Source: Patiria pectinifera
Lineage: Eukaryota > Echinodermata > Asteroidea > Valvatida > Asterinidae
Assembly: GCA_029964075.1 (NCBI GenBank)
Contig: CM057140.1
Span: 12,480,643-12,544,642, forward strand
DNA length: 64,000 nucleotides
Direction: 5' to 3'
The notes under the pieces were generated by a model. The model saw only the letters and a program-made list of their open reading frames with translations, was not told the origin of the DNA and did no database searches. Shown here in pieces: positions 26,753 to 39,900 of the stretch (the first letter of the stretch is position 1; the number at the start of each line of letters is the position of its first letter). The translations under genes were made by a program, and so were the position numbers.

Positions 26753-28254
26753 TAAAAACCCGTATATACGCTGTTGTCTGCTATGGTGTTACTTCCGTCC
26801 GTCCTCACCGCGTAAGCGTCGAGGTGTAATCCCTTGAGAAAACTTCTGAATTAAGTCACCCGTCACCACTGCAGCGTCTGTGCGCTTCACAGGCTTAGTT
26901 GGATACAGCGAAGTATCCAGTGTGAAAATCTAGAATTCATGTTCAGTGCAGGATTGGTAAAGGCCTAAATGCGAAGACAAATGTCAGTGTGAAATCCAAA
27001 TCGTGAATTTGGCCGTACGCGGTTAAATGAGCCGTGTATGGGAAACCTGTGTAGCTGTATCTACCTCATTAACTGCGCGGTCATCTTTCCGCACGATGTA
27101 ATTTATGTCATCCGTTCCCGCGGGCCACAAAAAAAAAAATGCTGCCAATTTTCGCCACTAGAGGGCGCTCTAGGCTTCGCGATGCTTCCCCTGTACATAA
27201 TCAAAAACGAACATGGGCTACTCTATATAGTGAGTATAAGTGTGGACGAGATCACGTCAGCCGCGTGGAAACGTCTTTTCATTTACACAACGGTTTTTAT
27301 CGTTTGCGATGAGTTGCCATTCCACACTCCAGACTCAAGAACCATTGAGTTGTAAGTAAATATGTCTGGGAACTAGACACGACAATGTAAGAAGCTCCCG
27401 GATGTCCGCGCCCACCAATGTACTGGTTTATGATCTTCGTCCATAGTACAAACCTGTTTTATCGACGTTCCTATAAATGGAGGGATAGTTTAATTATTTA
27501 TTTCATGTTTGAAGTTAGATGTTTTTCCTTGTATTAATAATGTTCCACCAATCAATACAGTAATACAACAAGTGTCATTTGACCAACAAATACCCCCAAA
27601 TTATTCACAGAAAATTAGGGCCAAAATGTGCCTTTACCTTTTCACCGACGATGATGCGTGACCATGCATGCCAAGATATTACTGCTCTCAATGGTGCTTT
27701 CACTTACCGGTATTTGCACTGCATCCCGTTTGCTAACATTGTGATGGTTGATTATTGGAACCGTAAATGTTCTCAGACAACAAGCCTCGGTGGCGTTCGA
27801 GTATTTTTCCGAGGAGCCATCTGCTCTGCCCAGGCTCCCAGGGGAAAGATGCTGCGGATGACTGAGGCAATTAGACAGACACGGTCACGAAGCCACCTTT
27901 TTATTGCTGGCTGTGTCGACGGTGTCCAACACCACCATGATGTTAATTTTTGGCCGTGGATGTTGGAGATTTTCTACCGCAATCGGGACAATTTCCCGTC
28001 ATTATCTGCTATAATATGTACAATGTTTGAATGTGACGTAAGGGTGCCGCACGAATAGTTGTAGTTCATCTAAGTTGACTGAAATAAATAAGGGAATGAA
28101 GCAGAATAATTTGTAGTCAAGCCATCAAAATTCAATCACATTTCAACAAGTCTCAAGTCATTGTAAAATGTTTCCAAATGAAGTGCGATTTTTTATAAAG
28201 GCATTCCATTTTTCAATGCTGATCTCATTTTACTCATTACCGTCAATGCAGTTT

Positions 28255-28655
28255 GGATCGTGACTGACTTGTGATTTGAGAGTGAATCGTGACTTGTGAA
28301 TGACTTGCGATATGGCTTGTGCTTGACTTGTGATTTGGGAATGACTTGTGATTTGGCTTCTGAATGACTTGTGATTTGGCTTCTGAATGACTAGTGATTT
28401 GACTTGTGAACGGCTTGTGATCAGGCTTGTGATTGACTCGTGATTTGGTCTGTAAATGAATAGTGATTTGACTTATTTGTGATTTGACCTGTGAATGGCT
28501 TGTGATTTGGTTTGTGACTGACTTGTTATTAATTTGATTTAAGACTGTCTGGTGATTTGGCTCGCGACTGGCCGGTGATTTGACTTGTAACTGCAGTGGT
28601 GATTTGACTTGTAGCTGACTGATTTTGGCATCTGGTTGACTTGTGGTTGACAGGA
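28255..28655. repeat. GACTTGTGATTTGG-type imperfect tandem repeat
   Basis: About 25 imperfect copies of a 14-18 bp phrase around GACTTGTGATTTGG. Related arrays or foldback versions occur at 35.3-35.5, 42.6-42.9 and 46.0-46.2 kb. The complementary strand reads open for 139 codons (rich in S, Q, N, K), which is explained by the repeat rather than by a gene. Confidence 0.85.
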
Positions 28656-30239
28656 CTACCACTCTGGAATAACGACACGTGTTTTGATTTCAAATTAGTC
28701 GCAGTCTACATCTTCCCTAATCACATGCACGTGCCTGTCAAACGGGTTTTGGGATATAAGGTATACGATAGATGCGTCGTCGACGTCATTACCAATTTAT
28801 TGATTTCAACTGATGCATATTCGACATTATTTGCATTCACTTTGGACACGAACAAAAACATATATCGTGCAGACTTTCGGTAAATAATACCAAGGCGGGA
28901 ATTAAAATTCTCCGGTTTTTCTCTGAAGGAAATATCACCCTCCAAACCAGATTCCCCCAGCGTGTTCTTCTTTTATCGCACAGGTGCTCGCGAGCCGAAT
29001 GCAATTACCTAATGAAAACAAGGCACACGCGACCAGGGACACCCTTCCCGCCCAAAACCTGGCCCTGTGGAATTCGGTCAAGCGGGAGCCCGCCCGATGC
29101 GCGCGGTGGGGTTTGTCACCTTGTACACGTGGTGGACCGACGGGGTAGAATGGGAGTTTTTTTCGGGAGGGGAAATAATTCTGGTCGCCCACGAGGATTC
29201 ACTCGTCAGATCAACCATGGAGATTTCTCCATGGATCAACAGAACATTGACCTTTGGTGCTCGTCGTACCTGACCTAACTCTGATGGACGTTACTGGAGC
29301 TATGGGAGGGCCTGTTTTGGATTGACATTGCAATTATGCTAGGAACGTCATACCTTGTGGTATCATTCTTGCTCTTATTATATGCAGTTCTACTATTATC
29401 CTGTTTGGAATCTGGCTTGTCAATCTTATTTCCACACTCTCAACGCAACCGCTGCTGCTAGTATTCTGTCTGCCAAAATACCTTCTGGTCTCCATCTGAA
29501 CATTACAAGAGAACATTATAGCTACCAATACCACACTGGCCATCATTAAACGTATGAAAGTTTCTGGCGACCATTCTGGCTACTGATTTCTAGTTTCTTC
29601 CTACGCCATTTTGGTTTCCAATACCAATTTTGGCTGTCATCTTTATTGTATTTCTGGCGACCATCGTGGCTAATGATACCTAATTTCGGGCAACTGTTTA
29701 CCTATTTAACAACCATTCTAGCTACTAACACCAATTAGAACACGTTCTTTCTACACTCTTCTGATTTCATCATTCTTTTTATCGTTACCGTTCTACTACT
29801 ATACCATCGCTCTTTTTTGTTCCCCCTTCTTCACTTTTGTTCCCTGTCATTGTGCATGAATTTCTGTTCACCCGCGAATATTAATAACAGTTGATTAATA
29901 GAAAAAGTGACCAACCGGTGCGAGCTAATTGTGCAAGAAGGAATAAATGGTCACACTTCGCGTGACTCTAATGAAAGCCGTTAATCTCGCTTGCAGATGC
30001 CTGGATGATTCCGATGGCAATAATAATTCCTTGAATATATATGATCCAGTGTATATGGAAATGTCAGTCACGTTTATTATTACAAACTGGAGGATGTAAT
30101 ATTGGGAAATAGTGCACAGCCTATTATGCAGGGTTAATTTAAAACGGTTCAAGCATGCAATGGGTTAATATATTTAAGAATTAAAAAGTCAGTATATTAA
30201 CACCGAAAATTGTCTTTGTCAGAGAGAAATAGGTGTATC

Positions 30240-30328
30240 AGCTTCCCCTTTATGACTGTGTACCATTTAGTTTAGTATAAAAGGCTTTTATACTAAAATA
30301 AATGGTACACATTCATAAAGGGGAAGCT
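30240..30328. repeat. 89-bp near-perfect hairpin
   Basis: Two 44-base arms are reverse complements with two mismatches, separated by one base. The outer sequence is AGCTTCCCCTTTATGACTGT, and the centre is AGTATAAAAG, G, CTTTTATACT. It lies 380 bp upstream of the first receptor exon in the window. It is most likely a miniature palindromic element. Confidence 0.85.
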
Positions 30329-30709
30329 TTTATTAAAAGCACATACTAAGCTTTAGTTACGGGATATGAAAGGTAACATAGGCGTTGCTTCGTTAGTGCT
30401 TATTCTTATTTACGCGTGACCTGATTTACGATGGGCATGAGACACAAGAATTTCAAATTAACTGCCAAGTCGAGACTGTCAGTGCTTAGCCATTTTAAGG
30501 CTTTGCTGGGGACCCCTACTTTTTTAATCCTTCCCAAAAATAGAACACTGAGGCGGCCCTCGGTTTTAATGCTTATTTCAAATTTATCTGTTGGGTGATT
30601 GACTAGATTGGAAGTCGGTGAAAATTGGACTTAAGAGTGGACATTACAAAAGTATTTTATGCGGTACCTTTTTGTAAATGTTTCACTTTTTTATATCTGT
30701 TCCGTCCAG

Positions 30710-30956
30710 GTAACTACGGGGCCAGCGGCATGGAAGTCTTCAAGGACCTTGCCATGAAGGCCGGAATCTGCATCGCCACCTACGACAGCATCAATAGCCA
30801 CTCCCCACCGGGGAAGTTCGACAAGGTGATCCGGAACCTCCTGCAGACGCCCACGGCCCGCGTGGTGGTGTGCTTCTGCGAGGGCAAGACCATCACCAAC
30901 CTGATGGAAGCCACCAGGAGACTGGGCTTATCTGGGAGGTTTCTCTTCATCGGCAG
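30710..30956 (+). CDS. mGluR exon: ligand-binding domain, lobe 2 part
   Basis: The acceptor is TCCGTCCAG before base 30,710 and the donor is GTTTGTAAAG from 30,957. It opens within a split Gly/Ser codon and reads NYGASGMEVFKDLAMKAGIC, then ends at the split Ser codon (AG + T). Group I receptors have nearly the same NYGESGM and VVCFCEG motifs. The Tyr of NYG is the conserved glutamate-contacting hinge residue. The exon's last 56 bases plus donor are repeated downstream (see the tandem repeat entry). The upstream partner exon, which must supply one base of the first codon, is not found in the window. Confidence 0.93.
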
Positions 30957-33900
30957 GTTTGTAAAGTTTCTTAGCACTTTAGGTTACTGTCTGTACTGTT
31001 ACATGATCTGATGGAAGCTACCGGGAGACTGGGCCTGTCTGGGAGGTTTGTCTTCATCGGCAGGTTTGTGAGGTTTCTTATTTGAGGTTACTGTCTGTAC
31101 TGATACATAATCTGATGGGAGCTACCGGGAGACTGGGCTTGTCTGTGAGGTTTCTCTTCATCGGCAGGTTTGTAAAGTTTCTAAGCACTGACGTTATTTG
31201 CTAACGTATTGAGGTTACTTTCTGTATACTGTTGGAAATATATAAAATCTGATGGAAGTTACCAGGAGATCGGGCCTGTTGGGAGGTTTGTTTTCATTGG
31301 CAGGTTTGAAATTTGCTGAGCATGAAATTATTTGTTTATAAAATATCGGGTTACTAGCTATGCTATCATGCAAGATATATATTGATTTGATTGTGATTGG
31401 TGTTCTGCTGATTCTGCTTAACTAATTCGTGCCAGTCTTGGAAATTGCTCTTCACTGGCAGGCATGTGAATTTACTGATCACAGAACTTTTGTTCGGTTT
31501 TGCGAAGCAGCTTACCAGCCGTAGTGTCAAACAAAATTGCTTCAGAAGTTCACGAGCTGTTTCCAATTTGCGGAAATAAAAAGCACTAGGGCCAATTTGC
31601 GGAATACAAAGTTATTGGTGTATATCATCATTTTGTCTTCCTGAACGTTTGGATGTGCCGCCGCGGCCACGAAAGAAAAGAGATGGAAGAGGCTGCAGTC
31701 ATCCAGTTATTTTAATGACTCTGGCTCTCCAGGTATTAATCCCTGACGTTATGCAGTGATCTAATGCATATCAGTTATGCATTACAGGCACCAGCCTATA
31801 TAGAACCACTGACCGTGGGCAGGGTTTCTCTATGCATACAATTTTACATAATAAGAAAGCCAGCTGCCACTTGACTTAAGACTCTGTACAAGTTACAGAT
31901 TACTACATGATATAGTCAAATAGCTTTTCCATTTTGGACAGTGACATCCAGTGAGGCGTACGCAGCTATGGAAATTCCATGAATACAGCTCTTCAAGTCG
32001 ATAGAAATCAAGCGATATATTCCAGCACTTGGTGGTATGTACAGGACTCCGTCGTTTCGCTCATCGGGATATATCGCTACATTGCCCAATTTTTTGTCTA
32101 TTGCCTAATTTGACTTTAGAGAAAATATTAACTGATACTTATTTTGGTATAACAGTATTTTTCATTGTGTTCCAAATAATTCGATAATTCGTAGCGGGTC
32201 GCTTAATATGTTCGCATTAGTATTCAATTCTGACTGTCCTTTACCGCCGCGCCCATCGCGATCAAATCAGAAAACAGGCTTCGAGTTATGCACGAGATGG
32301 GGTCGACCTCAATTTGAAACAAAAATAAAATAGCGCCTGTGTACCGGATAAGTGTGATTATAATGGAAAATGGAAATCGAATGATATATTAAATTTGTTA
32401 TATATACCCTTTCCCTGGTTTATGCGCCGAGCCGGCCGTATGCACGCTTCACACGAACCCTGGCCGTGTTTTTCGACTGAAAAAGGCCAGCCTCGCACGC
32501 CCTCAGGCGTTGGAGGGAGTGAGTTCCTTCGGTGTGAAAACACGGTGAGTAATTGCTACACTCCCCATCATATAGCCCGCCCGAGGCCTGCGACTGGACG
32601 CTATTGTGGATGGGGCAGGGGGAGAAACCAAAGCAGCGAGATCTATCAAGTGATGTTGTGTTAGTATTCTGCTGAGGTCGATGCTGCCCGTGGCCGATGG
32701 TTTGTAGGGGTGAAACGCAGATTTTAGAGATCAGGTCATCAATATGTATTCATGAACTTGCGCTTGCTCTGTCCTGAACCTGAATAGCTGTGGAATGGAA
32801 GAAAAACAGTTCTTCGGAATCGGAAGGGTATCGTGCCAAATTGGCATATCGCATCGACTTGATCGGGATCTTTTCAATCAGCAGTCTCTATTCATTCCAT
32901 CTTCCAGACAATTAAGATCAATACCAACATTGATGTATAAAAACGAATTCTCCCGTTCCAAGTTTTGCATAATCTTTTGTAGATTTTCGTCAAAGTAGCA
33001 AAATCTGCCCGGTTTGCATTTTCTTCCAAGACAGAAGAGATGGACCTAAAAGTTCCTCCAATTCCGCGGGAAATATCAAATCAATTAGGTTTGAAGTAAT
33101 CCAAGAAGCTCAGATTCCTCGTGGCAATCCCTTACTTTATACAACCTCGACTTGACGCTGAGGCTTTTCATCAATGCCAAGAGTTTTAGGACAGCCACAC
33201 TGTCATTTTGCATGGCTGTAAATAACAGTCAAGTTGCCTCTATAAAACAAAGGAACTTAGTTCAGTAAACGAAATGACGAAATGATATTGCAAATTGGCT
33301 TGCAAGAAGAAGTAGCATACTATACCGTCAGCCTGATTTTTTACCGTTGAAAAGAGCCCTTTTTATGGGCTAAATAGTGTTTGGAGTGGGAGGAGCTAAA
33401 TCCTCCCTTTAACGACGAGATTCATCATTTAAAGTCATGTACAAGAGCGATAATGTTGGCAGCGCTACACAGACCCGGACATAGTACGAAACGGAAACGA
33501 AATGTGAATCCTGATTTTGAAACCAAAGTAGCCGAGCCATCGTTCGTCACTGCCATCAGATATTTGTTGTCTATAGGCTTGAAATCGTAGCCATAAAGTC
33601 CCAACGAGTTCTGGTAATGTCGAAATTTTATTCCCGCATGACTCATTAGTGTTTAACGAACAATTTATAAACACCTAAGACAGCTTACTATTTCCTATTG
33701 GTCAAGAGCCCGTCACGTGGCCGGTTTCAAACGGTTAATAAAGACCGGCTGGCTGGTCTTAAACACTTTTTCCAGCGTCACATAAAATTTGAAACGATAT
33801 GTTTAAGACCGGCTCAGGTAATTATCAGCATCGAGACTCCAACCGGTCTTAAAGATAGTGTTTAAAACCGGCCAAGCACACATTTATTCCCTTATTATAG

Positions 33901-36900
33901 AAAACAAGTAGGCGTAATTATGATTTGTATGAGAATTGAAGGGATTATGTCGCGGTCAGTGAAATTTGGTAATTCTCCCTTGAAGTCAGTTTAAACACCG
34001 TGTTTATTGAAGAGGAAAAAACAGATGAAATGTTATGATTATGTTATGGGCTTTGGTATGAGAACTGGAGTGTTTATTTTCCGGTCCTTGAAGTACGGTG
34101 ATACGTTTCCCTGTAACTAAGTTAAAGATTAGAGGACATGGTTGTTTTGTAAAAAAAAATGATCTAGACCAGACGACGTCTCGGAAATGATCGATGATTT
34201 GGGGGATTTGTCTAAATGTCAACGCGTCGTGTGTTTGTTGCATGTTCGGGAAAGTGCTCGAAAGCACTTTGCCCTGAGTGAACGATACAGAGATGTTCTG
34301 TACGTTCTATTGGCATATCGGGGCGGGGGAGTAGGCTTGTTTCCTTTTTTGGTGAATATTTTCTTTCCAAACATTTTGTGTTTAGCTGCTGTAGCCAACA
34401 TTTGGTAACTATAGAACATGCACCAGTACGCTTCAAACCTCATTTCATCTCCAATTACTGTTAAAACAAAAGGGTGAGCGCTATTTTTTTTCCCAAAAAT
34501 GTTTGGTTGAGTGTCAACACGGGCAGACCCTGTTTCAGAACAAACGACGTGACGTCATCTGAGGAAGGCACAGCTGGAGCACTACCAACATCAGGAAAAA
34601 GCACATTTGAATATGCATGAGCTGGGACGATGTGCTTTCTAATGGTCCTCAAATAAGTGAATTCCCTATTTCCCTAACTCACGATTTGACAAACTGTAGT
34701 CACATTGATTGATCGTAAACACGCATTCTTGTCCGACCGAAGCATGAACATGCACATATTTCACGGCGTGCAAGCGTGTACGTAAAGCAAAACAAAACCC
34801 CGCCGAAATGCATCGAAACACGTCAACATAACAACAAATTAAGGACTCCGGGAAACGGTTTGCGTCAGCCGTAATACCTCATCGACTTCAAATGGGACAT
34901 GTATAGCAATTGGACACACGCCACACTCAGCCCCCAGCGCACCACTGCAGTTACCCCGAGACAAACATGGACATGAAGATGTGGTTGATAAGATGCATCC
35001 ATCTACCGAGGTTTGCGGAGATTGTAACTGGCCGGTTTCTTGATGACGTACTTGGAGTGTGCCCTGGCAGTGAGTAGGGGGGGAGGGCCTAGCCTTGGCA
35101 GCAAAAGGGCAACAAGTGCGGAGGAGACCCGGGACGCAGGTATCCACGATCGTGTTGAAATAACTCGCTCGCATTTTGTTCGCTCCGTCGTCACAACATC
35201 GCGAAGGAGGAAGTCGTGACCGGGAACTGCATCCTATTTTTTGCTGACATAAATGTGTTAATTTGTCAGCGGGTGGGGCCGAGATCTAGGTTTTATTAGG
35301 TACCGAACTGTGCCATGGCCAGGGGTTGTAGTCTGGTGTTGAATCGCAAGTCATCACAGGTCCGATCACAAGTAATCGCAAGTCCAATCTTCAGCTAAGC
35401 AACAATGAACAGGTGATTAATTTGCCACATTTAATTATTTCAACAGCTTGTGACTTGACTTGGGATTAATGACTCCTGATTGAATTGTGATGGACTTGTC
35501 TGAAGATTTGTGATGGACTTGACAATAAAACTATACCCTCTTCTGTTGTCTTGGTAAAGACAACTTTCTACTTCACCCTTTCAAATTTTGTAACTGTATT
35601 CGCCTGATCAAAATGAATTTCCCTCCATTGTCATTTTGCTAGAGCCCTTTCGATGAATTGATGCGCCTTGACAAAACATAAATTGGTATTAAAACGGTGC
35701 ATTTAAACTCTGAGTCTATAGCGGGGGTTTACGGGCCCTAATAATCAACAACTGGCAGACATTTCTTTTCATCTGCTTCCAACCGTGTCTTGGGTACCTG
35801 ATAGTCCTCCCTCATCACCCAGGAATTACGCACATCCCATCTGCCAATATCGTCTTCTCTCTGGTTCTGCCGTCTTCGTCTGCGTTAAACTGAACTCGGT
35901 CGGTGCAGATGTGGATCACATTAAGTAGGCTTATAACCAACGTACATGCCTTTAGTTCCGGTTCACCATCAGGCCCGTGATCGGGTTGCCAACCGCGTCA
36001 GGTTCTCTTCAGAGCCGCCCGGTCGGTGGCTGATGAGAGCGGATTGACGGGAATGCACAGGCCCGAGACTGCCCGCCTGGCTCCCCCGTCGACGTAGCGG
36101 AGGAGCCCGCGCAACCTTCTCCCTCCCGTCATACGATCATCATCTTCCTGTATACAGTGTAGGCCTATACACACGGCCGAGTATTTTTAGCCCAGTTTGC
36201 ATAACCGAAGTTCGCACGTAGTTCACGCGAGTGACACAGAGAGCTGGATATAACTGCATCAATCGTTTTGGCAGATTTAGTTTACGACCTTACTGTAAAC
36301 AAACCCTAGCCCAAGCAAGGTACCACCAAAATCGTATGTCTTGTCCTGGTGAATGCAAAGCCCCTTCCAGCTGATGAACATTAATTTTGGTTTGGTACAA
36401 ATCCGCATCTTCGTATCGCAAGCGCTTATTAAGCTAACCTGTTTGTTACAAATTTGTTCGTATCTTTTCCCCGTCAACGTCCTGTTCAATGTATTATTTA
36501 TTAATTCCATGTTCCTGCAGCGGACCTTCTGTGGATGTATTGAAATCTCTGCCAAATTGCGTCATCGAGTTTCCCGCCATCTGCTGACCCGGATCAAAAA
36601 CGCGCCAAAACAGCCCCATGTGTAAACAGTGCGTCGCAATCACCTAGGTGTACAAGCTGTCGGCACATGAAGGCAATCGGAGGAATGAGCCGATGATGGC
36701 AGACCTTTTAATGTACCTCGTGTCATGAATTATGGATTTGCGAAGGCTGCAAAAGTCTTTCGCAGCTCTGAATTAGGGTAGCTTTTTTTCGCGCACCGAT
36801 TTCCTGCAGGCATTTCCGATACGCGGTGAAGCGTGGTGAATACCCCGCACAAGTTTAAATATAACATTCCCCAAATCATGTTTGCGGACATGCTTGTATG

Positions 36901-39900
36901 AACAATTAATGACTGTATATATTCGCCAGTCCCACCACAACGTAGTCGATACATGTACACGCTTATTGTTTCTTTAACATCCTCATCATGTCGGTGAGAA
37001 ATGTTTAAAATAACTTCTGAGGATTAGGCCTATGGAACGCCCAAAAGAAATTACTTTGATCTCAGTGGAATTTGAACTGGGGACCAACGCAGTGGAGATG
37101 TAGATACCTAATTTTTCTACCAATCTGTTGGTATAATGCAGTTACCAATTTACAGGAAACACTAGAGGTGAGATTTGCTAATGCATTATTGTGTGACTAG
37201 TAGCTATTGAAATCGATAGGGTTTCGGGCACATTATAAACGTTACAACTAATTGAAATGCAGGAATAACTTACAAGGTTCCCAATATTTAAAATTCATTA
37301 GGAATGGGCATGGGTCACTGAAAATAGATTGAGTTGGCGAAATTTAATCATGCAAGCCTTCATTGAATGGACACCGCGCAGCTTTATCCTGCATATCCAA
37401 TCTGAATCGCGCCTTTAAAATGAAACGTATTCAAGATGGATACTAAAAACACAATCCAACCCAACTTCCGTGTACAAAGGAAGACTCCCGCAGGGTTTCA
37501 TTAAGAAAACTCGTCCTCCTTTTGGTGCATCCGCGGAAAGGAGACCCCGGCTGGCAAACATGTTTTCTTTGCGCGATAAGGAATCCGATAGCCGGCCGAT
37601 TGTGTCGAAACCTTCGGGCTTAAATGGCTCTATTGTAGGGAGGTAATGAAGGCAGCGGGAAACCAGTGTATACATTCACCGCTCGTCGAGCCATGGAGCA
37701 GTGACATTGCAGCATTGGTAAACGGAGATTTTCAATGTCAACCTCTGTTTGATCCGAACTAGGACCATCGCCAATAATAAGTTGTTTGCCCGTGAAAACC
37801 AGACACATGACCTCACTTCTTTTATTGCATATTGTGTACAGCATCCAAGACCGCCAGTGACACCTTTTTGTAACACCAATCATCGTCTTTTCCGTCAGTA
37901 GCTCCGCCCACCCCCTTTTTAAGGAACCTGGAACAACCTTCCTGTGCGCCCTCTTTGTTGAACATGGGATTGTCTTTGACCAACCAGCCAACCCAAATAG
38001 ACCAGCTATCATAAAGGGCGCCCGCATCCAAATGATCTTTCCATGGCACTTTATTTTATGACGCCAATTTGTACGTGCCAACCAATTTCAAAGCTATACC
38101 AGATTATCTCCACATACGTATACATAGGGTTCAGCTTGCGATATACGCTCTGTCAAATGTTAATAAACTTCACAAAAGTAGTCTGTTTGGATTCAGGTTA
38201 ATACATAGCCCGTGCCTAAGTTAACATTATTATTTTTCTGACTACACAGTGCGTTGTAGTCTATGGAATATCCCCCTGCACAGCAAGGTTATAATAATGT
38301 GAGCAGTTTCTGCGATTAGGCAAAACAAGACTGCGTCTTGACCTCGAGATTCTGACCATTCAGCGGGCGCATTCTATATCGCGTCTTCGGAAACCCGTTG
38401 TTGTATTTAAAAAACGGGGCATCCAAATTGACCAATCAACGGCTTAGTCCACATTTCTGATCGAAATGACGTCACAGTTTCTAAAGTCGACTTCTATTGG
38501 CTAGCGCTCGTGGTCGCATAAAATTTGCATAATAGAATATAATATCAGACATTCGACTGTGGCTCTGCAAACGTGAATGTCTTATCATCAAACTAAGTGC
38601 GTTGCGCATTGATGACGTTTGATACTGGAAAGTAACGATAGTATTTTACCAATTATTTGCGTCAATTAAACTGCTCATGACTTGATAAGGTAACGATAAA
38701 ATGATGATATGAAGGGAAAGCAATCTTCGGGCAACGAGTTCCACAGACATAATGTCACACGTGGAAAGAAGCTTATTTGCTTCACCAATTCTCAAGTTCT
38801 TGGTGTTATTTTCCTGTCCGCAGTGACGGTTGGGCGGACCGCAACGAGATCGTCAAAGGCGTGGAGCGGGAAGCCATCGGCGGCATCTCCATCAAGCCCC
38901 AGACCTCCTACATCGAGAACTTCGACCCGTACTACTTCGCTTTGAGGCCGAACAACCACAGTGTCAACCCGTGGTTCCGAGAGTTCTGGGAGGCCAGGTT
39001 CAAGTGTGAGCTGCCGCAGGACAAGAATCAAAGCGTGCTTGAGGAGATCGGACGAAAACACTACCCCAAGAACTGCACAGGTAATAGGACACGAAGATAA
39101 TCCACGTTGGCAGGACAAGACATCTTTGACAGTACTCATGGAGTAGAATCACCCAATCCTTGACTAAGTAGTTCTTCGTTGAAAACGATCTGCAATATGG
39201 GTCCCTTGTGAATGCTTTCATATTAGGGCCCTGATAATTGTATAGCACATACCTCTACCGCATAGTTGGGCAAGCTAAACCTTAGGCTCGTCTTTGTTCC
39301 TGATTGTGGTAGCCATTATATCAATGGCTTTCATCCTTGCAATGTGCAACTTTTATTAAAACAAATGATTGTCGAACGAAGATGAGAAGACCATTTAGTT
39401 TGCAAATAATGCATATGCCTACTCTGTCAATAGAATGCTAGATAGGTTGCACGGAAACATTCATCGAAAAGTGTACAAACATCTATAGCGTGTTTGCTGG
39501 AGAGCGTCAGGCGTCTACTTCTGCATGCACGAAATCCATAATTTGCCTCGTTTGTCTTTTGTTGCAGGAAGGGAGACCCTGGCCAAGAACTACAGCCAGG
39601 ACACCAAGATGGGTTTCATCATCAACGCCATCTACACCATGGCGCACGGCCTTCACGACATGCACCAGGCCCTCTGTCCCCCTGACACCGTGGGGCTGTG
39701 CCCCGAGATGAAACCGGTGGACGGCACGGTGTTCCTGCGGCATCTCTTCAATGTCTCGTTCCGCGGAGTGTCCGGGAATGAGATTGAGTTTGATAAGAAC
39801 GGAGATCCGTCCGGCAGGTAAAGTATGAACCGAATCGGAAACAGATCACTTGACACTCATGGAGCCCCTAATAATTATGGCAAAATATTAAAACCACGAA

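Larger units (their letters stand above)
1..30709. other. 30.7 kb without a recognisable gene
   Basis: No open reading frame here resembles a known family, and none has the GC-rich, splice-bounded look of the exons further right. The content is repeats, listed separately: a SINE, foldback elements, a minisatellite and low-complexity blocks. The glutamate receptor exon at 30,710 begins in the middle of the ligand-binding domain, so at least one upstream coding exon is missing. This stretch could therefore be a long 5' intron of that gene, but it could also hold an unrecognised or poorly conserved exon. The unannotated parts (for example 7.0-13.9 kb, 18.6-25.2 kb, 27-28.2 kb, 28.7-30.2 kb) show nothing I can name. 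Confidence 0.6.
31381..38823 (+). other. Receptor intron, about 7.4 kb beyond the repeat array
   Basis: This is intron sequence between two in-frame receptor exons. It contains a foldback piece (33,718-33,880), a CACAAGTC-family element (35,336-35,530) and a dispersed repeat shared with the chitobiase intron (38,318-38,510). The open frames of up to 153 codons here match no family I know. I see no nested gene. Confidence 0.75.

Noticed and set aside
27579-28058. 159-codon open frame on the + strand
   Set aside because: No similarity to a family I know, no splice or codon-use support, and the surrounding DNA is non-coding in character.
28243-28662. 139-codon S/Q/N/K-rich frame
   Set aside because: Translation of the GACTTGTGATTTGG repeat, not a gene.
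37620-38081. 153-codon open frame on the - strand inside the receptor intron
   Set aside because: No domain or motif; overlapping frames on the same strand are equally open. A nested gene is not supported.
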